Source: Flavobacteriales bacterium (GTDB lineage Bacteria > Bacteroidota > Bacteroidia > Flavobacteriales_D > Sanyastnellaceae). Taken from it: a stretch of 36,924 nt of DNA. This document shows, one piece after another, positions 25,304-33,486 of the stretch; position 1 is the first letter of the stretch, and the number at the start of each line of letters is the position of its first letter. Position numbers and translations under genes: made by a program. The stretch is from positions 1 through 36,924 of the forward strand of contig CANHPZ010000009.1 of assembly GCA_947462725.1 (NCBI GenBank), read 5' to 3'. The notes beneath the pieces were generated by a model. The model made no database searches. It had not been told where the DNA came from and was given only the letters and a program-made list of their open reading frames with translations.

Positions 25304-25864
25304 TTATTTTTTCTGCTGACCGTCCGTATAGGTTTTTACTTTCAGGCCGCGCTTAGCGCCGCCAGAGGTCGGCTGTTGTGATTCCTTTTCAGTATTCACC
25401 TCGGTTGCATTCGAAACTTGTTGGGCATCGCTTGATCCAACCGAAGTTTCTTCTGCAACAGTTTGACCGGTCGATGCTGTCTCATTTGAAATTTGTTTCG
25501 CATGACCATTCGAGTTGCGCTCTGACGGTGCATTCTTGGTAGAACATTGTGACTCATTCGAAAGCAACACCGCAGGAGCGGCATTTGCCGCTTCAAGAAC
25601 GGGCTGAGCGGTTTCAGCACTCTGTGTTGATTGCTCGACAACAATGGCCTCGTTCACTGGTGTTTCAGAGGATAAGTTCAAAGCTACCGCTGCTCCTGTA
25701 ACAAGGATTGCGAGATACCACACATTGAATCGCGTAGCGCTCATTTTGGTGAAGTTAGACCACCAAAGCTTCTTGCGCATTCCGCTATATGCCGATGCCG
25801 GCACCTCGGGCTGATAGTTCGCCATAGTGGAGCGAACCTGATTGTAGAAACGATCTTCAGACAT
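25304..25864 (-). CDS. Single-pass membrane protein, candidate non-classical anti-sigma factor
   Basis: This 186-residue protein has a cytoplasmic-looking basic N-terminus of about 45 residues (MSEDRFYNQVRSTMANYQPE, then MRKKLWWSNFTKM). One membrane helix (about 47-64, FNVWYLAILVTGAAVALNL) follows, then a long low-complexity tail rich in Ser, Thr, Gln, Glu and Ala, ending in a basic patch (KRGLKVKTYTDGQQKK). I see no zinc anti-sigma motif and no FecR domain. Its ATG overlaps the stop of the ECF sigma gene by 8 bp, so the two are translationally coupled, as in sigma/anti-sigma pairs. The N-terminal part resembles, by eye, the short cytosolic heads that precede barrels in other Bacteroidota sigma operons. 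The anti-sigma role is inference from position and topology. Confidence 0.7.
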   Translation of the reverse strand: MSEDRFYNQVRSTMANYQPEVPASAYSGMRKKLWWSNFTKMSATRFNVWYLAILVTGAAVALNLSSETPVNEAIVVEQSTQSAETAQPVLEAANAAPAVLLSNESQCSTKNAPSERNSNGHAKQISNETASTGQTVAEETSVGSSDAQQVSNATEVNTEKESQQPTSGGAKRGLKVKTYTDGQQKK

Positions 25865-26414
25865 GCTCTTTAATTTTTACTGTTGCAATATTTTTCAGTT
25901 CACGTTGTAAGTAAGTCTTGGCGCGGGAAAGCTGCGACTTAGAAGTATTGACGTCAATACCAAGCATATCGCTGATTTCCTTATGCATGAAGCCTTCGAC
26001 CACGTATAGATTGAATACTGTTTTGTAGCCTGAGGGCAGATTTTCGATGCATAACATCATTTCCTCTGCGGTGAATTCCAGATCTTCGAAGTGCATGGGC
26101 TCATCATTGGTGCGAATGAGCTCGTCTACGTCGGCCTGATAGGCATGTTTCAGATTCTTCCTATAATTGGTTATGGAAGTGTTTACTGCAATTCGTCGCA
26201 ACCAACCTTCGAAGCTGCCTTCGTTATTGTAGCTGCCGATATTGTTGTAAACCTTCACGAAAACCTCTTGTAAGACATCCTGTGCTTCCATACGGTTGCG
26301 TGCATAGCGCAAACAAATACCGAAGAGAAGCGACGAAAATTTCTTGTACAGAGCATCCTGCGAGGCTCGTTGCCCGCGGATACACCCGTCAATCAATTCT
26401 CTGTTGATGTCCAT
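25857..26414 (-). CDS. ECF-type RNA polymerase sigma factor
   Basis: This 185-residue protein has sigma region 2 at about 18-85 (LFGICLRYARNRMEAQDVLQ, then EVFVKVYNNIGSY and FEGWLRRIAVNTSITNYRKN) and region 4 at about 120-175 (LPSGYKTVFNLYVVEGFMHK, then EISDMLGIDVNTSKSQLSRA). These are standard for extracytoplasmic-function sigma factors, which direct polymerase to a small regulon. Its stop overlaps the ATG of the membrane protein gene by 8 bp, and an outer-membrane barrel gene follows. Upstream there is only a weak box (TATCTTGC, 5 nt from the ATG) and a terminator-like hairpin of the preceding gene. Many ECF operons autoregulate; I see no clear ECF-type promoter here. Confidence 0.93.
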   Translation of the reverse strand: MDINRELIDGCIRGQRASQDALYKKFSSLLFGICLRYARNRMEAQDVLQEVFVKVYNNIGSYNNEGSFEGWLRRIAVNTSITNYRKNLKHAYQADVDELIRTNDEPMHFEDLEFTAEEMMLCIENLPSGYKTVFNLYVVEGFMHKEISDMLGIDVNTSKSQLSRAKTYLQRELKNIATVKIKEHV

Positions 26415-26464
26415 ACGTGCAAGATAGACATTAATCGGATGGGGATGGTTGCGTGAGGGAAACC

Positions 26465-26512
26465 AAAAAACGGTGCGGCTTTGTGGTTATTTTTTTTTAA
26501 CCGCATAGCCGC
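26465..26512 (-). terminator. Hairpin terminator after the DUF5916 gene
   Basis: On the - strand, AGCCGC/GCGGCT plus seven further pairs form a 13-bp stem with one mismatch (26475-26488 with 26499-26512). The loop is about ten bases and A-rich. Six Ts begin 4 nt after the stem. It lies 21 bp past the stop at 26534. Confidence 0.65.
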
Positions 26513-26533
26513 AAAGCATAAGTTTTGCGGGGG

Positions 26534-29002
26534 CTACCTCAACACATCCCTCACCTTGTGGTAGTCGAGGAAATAGATAAACTTCAGACTGTAGCTGTTG
26601 TTTTGCGGTAAGGCAAACGTGTAATCGAGGTCGGTACCCAAGGATGTGGGCACATAGCTATCGAAGCCGGTGATGTTGTTTTTCCACACCAAACTGAGTT
26701 GACTACCAGGGGTGAAAATCCAAGTGTACATGAGGTCAATAGTGAAAGTATTGAAACTCTGGTTGTCGGCCGTCACGTCGCTAAGTGCCAAATCGCCGTT
26801 TTCAAGTAAGCTATAAAACGCATTGAACTTGGTAAAACCCCAATAATGGCGAATACGTGTATTGAGCGTCATGAACGCATTGAAGGCGTAATTGACGGTA
26901 AGCACATTGGTGTGCGATATGACATCGCGCTTGCCAAAGAGCGGCTGCGTGCCGGCTTCATCTTCAAAAGCATAGGCATAACCCAGGTCATTCACATGGC
27001 TTTGGTAGCTATATACGTAGGTCATGAATAGGTGATCATTGAATCGGAAGCGAGGAGCCACACGCCAGTTGAAGCGATACCTTCCCTCGTTCTCATAAGT
27101 ACCATATCCGGCACCAAGGTCAAGTGCCACCTTCTTGCGGTAGTCGCTGCTGTACCACACATAAGCAAAGGCATTGGTATAGGTGCGAAAGTACTTTCCC
27201 CACACCCGTGGCTCGAAGTAGTCGAACCCACGCACGGGATTGCCCGAGGCATTGAAGCCGTAGGTGTTGAATTTACGTGTAGTAATTCCACCTGATGCCT
27301 CCATGGTAATGTCGGTGAACTTGCGCGGCAAATACAAATTGTTGTACAATACATTTAAATCAGACCACATGCGGTTGAAGCGACCGAAAGGTTTGTATAT
27401 CGCGTAGCTATTGTAAAGCCAGGCACCAATAGAATTGTTGGCCGCCAAGAAACCAAGGTCATTTGGATCGTACGTGTTGCTCTCTGCGTATTGCCCAACG
27501 CTGCATGTCCAGTTACCGCTGATCTTATTGAGGCTCACATCCTGTCGAAAGCCATTCTGATCATCTACACCCTTTTGCCGATAATAGGGACTGGACTTAT
27601 AACTGGCACTGCCGCTTCCGCTGATGCTAAACACATTGCTTTTACTTCGAATTTCGAAGGCGGTGCCCATCACATCCGCATCATAATCGTCGCCGCCTCG
27701 CAGCACGCTGGTGTTGATGAGCGACACAAACGAATTGTTGGGAAGCACCTGATCAAACACCGTTACATTGTAATTCGTAAGATTGGAAGTATTGACGTTG
27801 CGCGTGCCGCCCGAGAGGGTATCGGTAACAATAGCTTCTGATGGCAGTGTTACAGCATTGAAGAATCCTATTCCCAGCTTGTTTTTGTTTCTCCCCGAAA
27901 TCTTCATGGCATTGGCAATGCGGTCCTTGCTCGGGTTGGCACTCACCACTTCATTGGATTGCAGTTGGCCATTCAAATTGCCGGACCGCAATGGCGCTTC
28001 AAAACCGATGCGGCGCGAGTAAAAAATTCCGGCGCGTGAAAACAGTTCGGTTCCTTCGGTAAAAAACTGTCGATTATCTGCAAACTGCAGTTCGTAAGCA
28101 GAGAGATTCAGCACCTTTTGATCGCTGATTGTTTGTCCGAAATCGGGGATTAGCGTGGCATCGAGCGTAAACGCATCACTCAAACCAAGCTTCAAATCCA
28201 AACCATAATTGTAACTACCCGATGACTGCCTCGCGCCGCTGCCATCGCCTGCGGTATTCACGTAGCCGCTAGTATATGGATAGAAAAACACGCGTCGTGG
28301 AGTGTCGATATTCCGTATTCCGGTGAGCGTGCCCATTTGGGTGAGAAGGCCGGCCGTGCGCAAATCAACTCCATTCCAATAGGCGTGATGCCTTGTGCGA
28401 CGCACATCACGCACAAAGTTGATGTTCCAAGTGAGCTCGGAAGAGTTTTGAAAACGCAAAGCCGCAAATGGGATTTTCATTTCCACTGACCAACCTTTAT
28501 CAGTTATCCGCGCTTTGGAATACCACACGGCATTCCAACTCACGTCATCACCATTGTTATCGGTGCGGGCGTCGTACTGTTCTCCATTGGGTGATGAGAA
28601 AAACGTAAATCCATTAATGCCATCACGGTAACAGCTAAAGATAACACCACAATAGTCGGAGTTGCACGACTGATCACGTCCGCAGAGCTGATGCAAGATA
28701 GAGTCAGGAGCTGAGTCGTAGCACATAATTCCGATGTAAACAGCTTCATGATCATACACCACCTTCACATCAGTTTTTTGCTCCAGGGGCATCCCCGGAT
28801 TTGGGGTATCCATTATAAAGTCTGTTGCTACAGGTACATCCTTCCAAAATGGCTCATCGAGAAATCCATCCAATCGTAGTGATTCGGTTAGGCGCACCGC
28901 ATCAATAGTCTTCTTCTCATATTGCGCGGATGTTGTTGTGCTCAGCAACATAACTGCCAAGCAGAGTAATAAACTAGCGGTCGACAGTCGCATGAGGTTC
29001 AT
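26534..29002 (-). CDS. DUF5916 outer-membrane protein with N-terminal CBM9-like domain
   Basis: This 822-residue protein has a signal peptide (MNLMRLSTASLLLCLAVMLL, then STTTSAQ). A CBM9-like beta-sandwich (about 32-215) follows, with LRLDGFLDEPFWKDVPVATD, VKVVYDHEAVYIGIMCYDSA, GFTFFSSPNGEQYDA and WSVEMKIPFAALRF. A long barrel-like DUF5916 region comes next, opening with WNINFVRDVRRTRHHAYWNG and PDFGQTISDQKVLNLSAYEL and ending in paired aromatic strands. The family is frequent in Bacteroidota; binding of glycans or peptides at the outer membrane is assumed but not shown. An upstream in-frame ATG (29077) would place 25 residues before the signal peptide and lies upstream of the TATTTTAG box (29013-29020). 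I use ATG 29002; ATG 28993 is equally possible. The gene diverges from a TonB receptor. Confidence 0.88.
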   Translation of the reverse strand: MNLMRLSTASLLLCLAVMLLSTTTSAQYEKKTIDAVRLTESLRLDGFLDEPFWKDVPVATDFIMDTPNPGMPLEQKTDVKVVYDHEAVYIGIMCYDSAPDSILHQLCGRDQSCNSDYCGVIFSCYRDGINGFTFFSSPNGEQYDARTDNNGDDVSWNAVWYSKARITDKGWSVEMKIPFAALRFQNSSELTWNINFVRDVRRTRHHAYWNGVDLRTAGLLTQMGTLTGIRNIDTPRRVFFYPYTSGYVNTAGDGSGARQSSGSYNYGLDLKLGLSDAFTLDATLIPDFGQTISDQKVLNLSAYELQFADNRQFFTEGTELFSRAGIFYSRRIGFEAPLRSGNLNGQLQSNEVVSANPSKDRIANAMKISGRNKNKLGIGFFNAVTLPSEAIVTDTLSGGTRNVNTSNLTNYNVTVFDQVLPNNSFVSLINTSVLRGGDDYDADVMGTAFEIRSKSNVFSISGSGSASYKSSPYYRQKGVDDQNGFRQDVSLNKISGNWTCSVGQYAESNTYDPNDLGFLAANNSIGAWLYNSYAIYKPFGRFNRMWSDLNVLYNNLYLPRKFTDITMEASGGITTRKFNTYGFNASGNPVRGFDYFEPRVWGKYFRTYTNAFAYVWYSSDYRKKVALDLGAGYGTYENEGRYRFNWRVAPRFRFNDHLFMTYVYSYQSHVNDLGYAYAFEDEAGTQPLFGKRDVISHTNVLTVNYAFNAFMTLNTRIRHYWGFTKFNAFYSLLENGDLALSDVTADNQSFNTFTIDLMYTWIFTPGSQLSLVWKNNITGFDSYVPTSLGTDLDYTFALPQNNSYSLKFIYFLDYHKVRDVLR

Positions 29003-29012
29003 AGGTTCGGTG

Positions 29013-29020
29013 CTAAAATA
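29013..29020 (-). promoter_or_regulatory. Possible -7 box TATTTTAG for the DUF5916 gene
   Basis: The - strand reads TATTTTAGCACC, then six bases, then ATG at 29002, leaving 10 nt after the box. The same 12-mer precedes the E1 fusion gene. Confidence 0.4.
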
Positions 29021-29108
29021 ATCGTATCGTGCAGGCGAAAACAAAATAACGACTCGCTGGTTTTGCAGTGGTAACAAATTCTTGACGATACATCGTTGGG
29101 GTTCAACC

Positions 29109-29116
29109 TAATTTTG
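29109..29116 (+). promoter_or_regulatory. -7 box TAATTTTG for TonB receptor
   Basis: It matches TAnnTTTG exactly, 11 nt before the ATG at 29128, in the divergent region with the DUF5916 gene. A TTG at 29082-29084 lies 24 nt upstream, slightly too far for a standard -33 element. Confidence 0.6.
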
Positions 29117-29127
29117 CGCGCGCTTTT

Positions 29128-31536
29128 ATGCTCCTACGTCCACTTTTCCTCCATCTTCTTTTTCTTACAGCGTCCTGTATAGGGGCAGCTCAAACCCGCT
29201 ATACCATAAGCGGAACGGTGAAAGATGCGACAACTGGTGAGTCGCTTTTGGGGGCTATTGTGCAATGCACCGACCTCAACAAAGGAACGAGTGCCAACAC
29301 TTACGGTTTTTACTCTTTGAGTTTGTCTGCAGGTAAGCATTCCATTACCGCTTCTTTACTCGGATATGCATCTGAATCCTTTATTATCGACATGCAGCAA
29401 GACGTTGAGCTTTCCTGGGAGCTTGACCCCGCGGGAGTTGAAACCAACGAAGTGAAGATTGAAGCCGGAAGAACGGATAATACACAGAGCACCGATATTG
29501 GAAAAATCGGACTCGAGATGGACCAAGTTAAAACACTTCCCGTGCTTTTGGGCGAAGTCGACATTCTCAAAACAATCACCTTGCTTCCCGGTGTAAAAAG
29601 CAGTGGTGAAGGCAATGCCGGATTTTATGTTCGAGGCGGTGGAGTTGATCAAAACCTTGTGTTGCTCGACAATGCGACCGTTTACAATGCTTCTCACTTG
29701 TTTGGATTCTTCTCTGTTTTCAATGGCGATGCAGTGAAGAATCTAGAACTCACCAAAGGAGGCATTCCGGCGAGCTATGGCGGTCGACTGGCTTCTGTAC
29801 TGGATGTTTCTCTGAAGGAAGGCAACCAACGCAAGTTGCACACCCAGGGCGGCATTGGCACCATCTCTTCACGCCTCACGATTGAAGGTCCGATTAAAAA
29901 AGACACAGCCTCATTCATCGTGAGCGCGCGACGCACCTACATCGACATGCTCGTAAAGCCCTTCATTAAACCTACCGCCAATGCATACGGTTCTGGCTAC
30001 TATTTCTACGATGTGAATGCCAAATTGAACTGGAAACTTTCGAGTCGCGATCAACTGTTCCTCAGCGGTTACTTTGGCCGCGATGTTTTCAATTATGCGA
30101 GTAAAAAAACGAATTTCAATACACGAATTCCATGGGGCAATTCAACCGGCACGCTGCGTTGGAACCGCGTGATCAACCCCAAGCTCTTCATGAATTCGAT
30201 TCTGACTTACACCGACTATCATTTTTCATTTGGGGCCGTGCAGGAAAGTTTTGAGTTCACGCTATCCAGCGGAATCAAAGATTTGGGAGCGAAGGTGCAA
30301 TGGAGCTATTACCCCAATTACTTGCATCGCATCAAGTGGGGCGTAGACTACACGCATCACGATTTCATTCCGAACAGTGTATATGCCAAGAGCGGCGACA
30401 CCGAGTTCGACACCGGTAAAAAAACTCATCTGTATTCTCACGAGGCCGCGGGCTATTTGCTTGATGAGTTTGACCTCAGTGAAAAACTGAGCTTCAACGC
30501 GGGATTGCGCTATTCTTTCTTTGCGCATGTAGGTCCGTTCACCCGCTACATCAAAACAGAAAATGGTGCTTTGGGCTCACTAGTGAGTACCACCACAGTT
30601 GACTATTCCAAGGGCGATTTGGTGAAGTACTACGGAGGTTTTGAGCCTCGCCTCAACGTGCGTTGGACCGTAGGCAAGGCCGCCAGTATCAAGGCCGGTT
30701 ACATGCGCAACTATCAGTACATACATCTCACCAGCCTCTCGCCTACTTCACTACCAACCGATGTTTGGCTGCCCAGCACAGAAGTGTTAAAGCCACAAAT
30801 CGGCGAGCAATACAGTGCCGGCTATTTCAAGAATTTCGACAACAACACTTGGGAAAGCAGCGTGGAACTGTATTACAAAACCATGCAGAACCAAAGCGAA
30901 TACAAGGAGGGTGCACAACCCGAACAGACGATAAACGACAACATCGACAATCTTCTTGTATTTGGAAAAGGTGAGAGCTATGGAGCTGAATTCTTCCTGA
31001 AAAAAGCCAAGGGTAATCTCAATGGTTGGCTGGGTTATACATGGTCAAAAACCACACGCACGTTTGCCGCCATCAACAACGGCACCTCATATCCCACGCG
31101 CTGGGATCGCAGACACGATGTTAGCGTAGTATTGAATTACAAACTCCTTCCTCGTCTCGATCTAGGTTTCGTGTTTGTTTACGCCACGGGCAGTGCCATC
31201 ACACTACCGGTGGAACGCTATTTCTACGAAAATCAAATTATTGACGTGTACGGCGCGCGAAACAGTTTCCGCATGGCGCCATATCATCGTGCTGATATCT
31301 CTGCCACTTGGCACTTGCGCAATAGACATCGCGATTTGACTGATGCCCCAGAGCGGAAATCCAAATTCAAAAGCAGCCTCAACTTCTCAATCTACAACTT
31401 GTACAATCGCAAGAACCCTTACTTCATTTATTTCGGAACAGAAGGTCAATTGCAAACGGGTGTATTTCAAGTTAAGGCTTATCAGGTCAGCCTCTTCCCT
31501 ATCCTGCCAAGCATCACCTGGAATTTCGAATTCTGA
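29128..31536 (+). CDS. TonB-dependent receptor with carboxypeptidase-regulatory-like domain
   Basis: This 802-residue outer-membrane protein has a signal peptide (1 to about 21, LLFLTASCIGAAQ). The CarboxypepD_reg-like domain (about 25-105) contains YTISGTVKDATTGESLLGAI and ANTYGFYSLSLSAGKHSITA. The plug (about 130-230) has LPVLLGEVDILKTITLLPGV, GNAGFYVRGGGVDQNLVLLD and PASYGGRLASVLDV. The barrel ends with SITWNFEF, a standard terminal Phe. This type (a plug with LLGE-DILKT) is widespread in Bacteroidota with unknown substrates. It diverges from the DUF5916 gene, and an ABC half-exporter follows 28 bp later. No SusD partner is seen, and nothing adjacent indicates the cargo. Confidence 0.93.
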   Translation: MLLRPLFLHLLFLTASCIGAAQTRYTISGTVKDATTGESLLGAIVQCTDLNKGTSANTYGFYSLSLSAGKHSITASLLGYASESFIIDMQQDVELSWELDPAGVETNEVKIEAGRTDNTQSTDIGKIGLEMDQVKTLPVLLGEVDILKTITLLPGVKSSGEGNAGFYVRGGGVDQNLVLLDNATVYNASHLFGFFSVFNGDAVKNLELTKGGIPASYGGRLASVLDVSLKEGNQRKLHTQGGIGTISSRLTIEGPIKKDTASFIVSARRTYIDMLVKPFIKPTANAYGSGYYFYDVNAKLNWKLSSRDQLFLSGYFGRDVFNYASKKTNFNTRIPWGNSTGTLRWNRVINPKLFMNSILTYTDYHFSFGAVQESFEFTLSSGIKDLGAKVQWSYYPNYLHRIKWGVDYTHHDFIPNSVYAKSGDTEFDTGKKTHLYSHEAAGYLLDEFDLSEKLSFNAGLRYSFFAHVGPFTRYIKTENGALGSLVSTTTVDYSKGDLVKYYGGFEPRLNVRWTVGKAASIKAGYMRNYQYIHLTSLSPTSLPTDVWLPSTEVLKPQIGEQYSAGYFKNFDNNTWESSVELYYKTMQNQSEYKEGAQPEQTINDNIDNLLVFGKGESYGAEFFLKKAKGNLNGWLGYTWSKTTRTFAAINNGTSYPTRWDRRHDVSVVLNYKLLPRLDLGFVFVYATGSAITLPVERYFYENQIIDVYGARNSFRMAPYHRADISATWHLRNRHRDLTDAPERKSKFKSSLNFSIYNLYNRKNPYFIYFGTEGQLQTGVFQVKAYQVSLFPILPSITWNFEF

Positions 31537-31545
31537 TAAATGCCC

Positions 31546-31553
31546 TAACTTCG
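31546..31553 (+). promoter_or_regulatory. Possible -7 box TAACTTCG for the ABC exporter
   Basis: TAACTTCG lies 11 nt before the ATG at 31565 and is flanked by TGCCC (31541-31545) and GGGCA (31553-31557), a short inverted repeat. Read-through from the receptor gene 28 bp upstream is equally likely. Confidence 0.4.
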
Positions 31554-31564
31554 GGCAATCAATT

Positions 31565-33424
31565 ATGAAACAACTGGCCTATCTCAACAAGTACTTCTGG
31601 AAATACAGAGGACGACTGTTGATGGGATTCTTGTTGATAGCTATTGGCAACATTTTCAGCGTGTATGCCCCGGTAGTTGTTCGTGATGGGATCGATTTTC
31701 TTGCCGATGCGTTGCGAGTTAAGAACGACCTGGGAACCGACCAAATATTGCAAGCACCATCCAGCTTTCAACACATCGCAAGTTGGATAGGCAGCAGTGC
31801 CTCCGACATTACCCTCAACACATCCAACTATGCCGATACAGTGGTGCGTATGGGTCTGCTTCTTGCACTTCTTTATTTGGTGATGTTTATCGTGAAAGGC
31901 GTATTCCTTTTCTACCAGCGTCAAGCCCTGATTGTGATGTCTCGTCATATCGAATATGACCTTAAGAATGAGGTTTACAACAAATACCAAGATCTCGATG
32001 CAGCCTTTTACAAGCGCAACCGCACCGGTGATTTGATGAACCGTATTAGTGAAGATGTCAATCGCGTTCGCATGTATACAGGACCGGCGGTGATGTACAC
32101 CCTCAACCTCATTGTAATGGTGGTGATGTGCACTGTGGTGATGCTACAAATCGACGTTGAATTAACGCTGTACACATTGTCACCACTGCCATTCATGATG
32201 TTGGCGATTTATTACGTGAGCCAAACCATAAACAAAAAATCCGAGCTCGTGCAGCAGCAGCAATCGCGACTGAGTGCCATGGTTCAAGAGACCATTTCCG
32301 GCATTCGCGTGTTGCGTGCTTTCCATAGAGAAGATCATTACTCAACTTCTTTTACTGATGAAAGCGCCACGTACAGAGGGAAACAACTAAACCTGGTTCG
32401 CATCGATGCACTGTTTATGCCGGTCATTGTTATTCTCGTTGGCCTCAGCACCATACTTACCGTATACGTTGGCGCGCACAAAGTGATGGCCGGAGAAATT
32501 TCACCCGGGGTAATTGTGCAGTTTGTCTTTTATGTCAACATACTCACCTGGCCCTTTGCTGTTGTAGGTTGGGTAACCAGTTTGGTCCAAAAAGCAGAAG
32601 CAAGCCAAGGTCGAATCAATGAATTCCTTCAAACGCGTCCCGACATTCAAACACCGGCTCAACCTGTCACCTTCAGCGCAGGCACAATTCAGTTCGACCA
32701 CGTTTCATTAAACTATGGTGATAGCGGAGTGAAGGCGTTGGATGACGTCAGTTTCACTATTGAAAAAGGAAAAACCCTTGGTGTCATTGGTCGCACAGGC
32801 AGCGGAAAATCCACCATAGCGCAGTTGATGCCGCGCATGATGGACCCCACATCCGGAAAAATTACGATTGATGGTAAAGAGCTAAGCACAGTGTCACTCT
32901 CCGAGCTGCGCAATCAAATCGGCTATGTGACTCAAGAAGTATTTCTGTTTTCAGATTCAATTCGCAACAACATTCGCTTTGGCTGTGATCCTAGCGAAGA
33001 GGATATAATCGAGGCAGCTCGCAGAGCAGATGTGCACGACAATATCATGGCTTTTCCCGATGGCTATGACACCTTGCTTGGTGAGCGTGGAATCAACCTT
33101 AGTGGCGGACAGAAGCAGCGCATTTCGATTGCTCGCGCTATTGCGAAAAATCCCGACATTCTCATTTTCGATGACTGTCTCAGCGCTGTGGACACTCAAA
33201 CCGAAGACCGCATCATCAAAGGACTGCGCAAGGTTATGCAAGGCAAAACCAGCATCGTCATAGCCCACCGAATATCTACCATCAAAGATGCTGATCAGAT
33301 TATCTTTTTGGACCAGGGCAAAGTAATGGCAAGAGGCACCCACGAAGAGTTGTTAGCGCAAGATGGTGCATATGCCGCACTCTATCGCAAACAACTTCTT
33401 GAAGAAGCCGACCCTAAGGTTTAA
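31565..33424 (+). CDS. ABC exporter half-transporter (fused membrane and ATPase domains)
   Basis: This 619-residue inner-membrane protein has six membrane helices in the first 330 residues, including LLMGFLLIAIGNIFSVYAPV and MGLLLALLYLVMFIVKGVFL. The nucleotide-binding domain (about 370-615) has Walker A GRTGSGKSTIAQLM, Q-loop GYVTQEVFLFSDS, signature LSGGQKQRISIARAI, Walker B ILIFDDCLSAVD and H-loop IVIAHRIST. Residue 537, normally the catalytic Glu after Walker B, is Asp, as in the degenerate site of heterodimeric exporters such as TM287 or BmrC; no second half-transporter is adjacent. The frame stays open upstream to 31343, but that part lies inside the TonB receptor gene and lacks ABC similarity; ATG 31565 gives the standard N-terminus. 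Substrates could be lipids or drugs. Confidence 0.92.
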   Translation: MKQLAYLNKYFWKYRGRLLMGFLLIAIGNIFSVYAPVVVRDGIDFLADALRVKNDLGTDQILQAPSSFQHIASWIGSSASDITLNTSNYADTVVRMGLLLALLYLVMFIVKGVFLFYQRQALIVMSRHIEYDLKNEVYNKYQDLDAAFYKRNRTGDLMNRISEDVNRVRMYTGPAVMYTLNLIVMVVMCTVVMLQIDVELTLYTLSPLPFMMLAIYYVSQTINKKSELVQQQQSRLSAMVQETISGIRVLRAFHREDHYSTSFTDESATYRGKQLNLVRIDALFMPVIVILVGLSTILTVYVGAHKVMAGEISPGVIVQFVFYVNILTWPFAVVGWVTSLVQKAEASQGRINEFLQTRPDIQTPAQPVTFSAGTIQFDHVSLNYGDSGVKALDDVSFTIEKGKTLGVIGRTGSGKSTIAQLMPRMMDPTSGKITIDGKELSTVSLSELRNQIGYVTQEVFLFSDSIRNNIRFGCDPSEEDIIEAARRADVHDNIMAFPDGYDTLLGERGINLSGGQKQRISIARAIAKNPDILIFDDCLSAVDTQTEDRIIKGLRKVMQGKTSIVIAHRISTIKDADQIIFLDQGKVMARGTHEELLAQDGAYAALYRKQLLEEADPKV

Positions 33425-33486
33425 CCCACGACACCGTCACGAACCATTGCGTCTTGCCGATGTTTCAACTAACAAATCACTCCTAG

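Noticed and set aside
29003-29077. Longer DUF5916 start at 29077.
   Set aside because: It puts 25 residues in front of a good signal peptide and begins upstream of the -7-like box at 29013-29020.
31343-31564. Extended N-terminus of the ABC exporter starting inside the TonB receptor gene.
   Set aside because: The extra 74 residues overlap the receptor frame and show no ABC similarity; the ATG at 31565 starts a normal exporter N-terminus.
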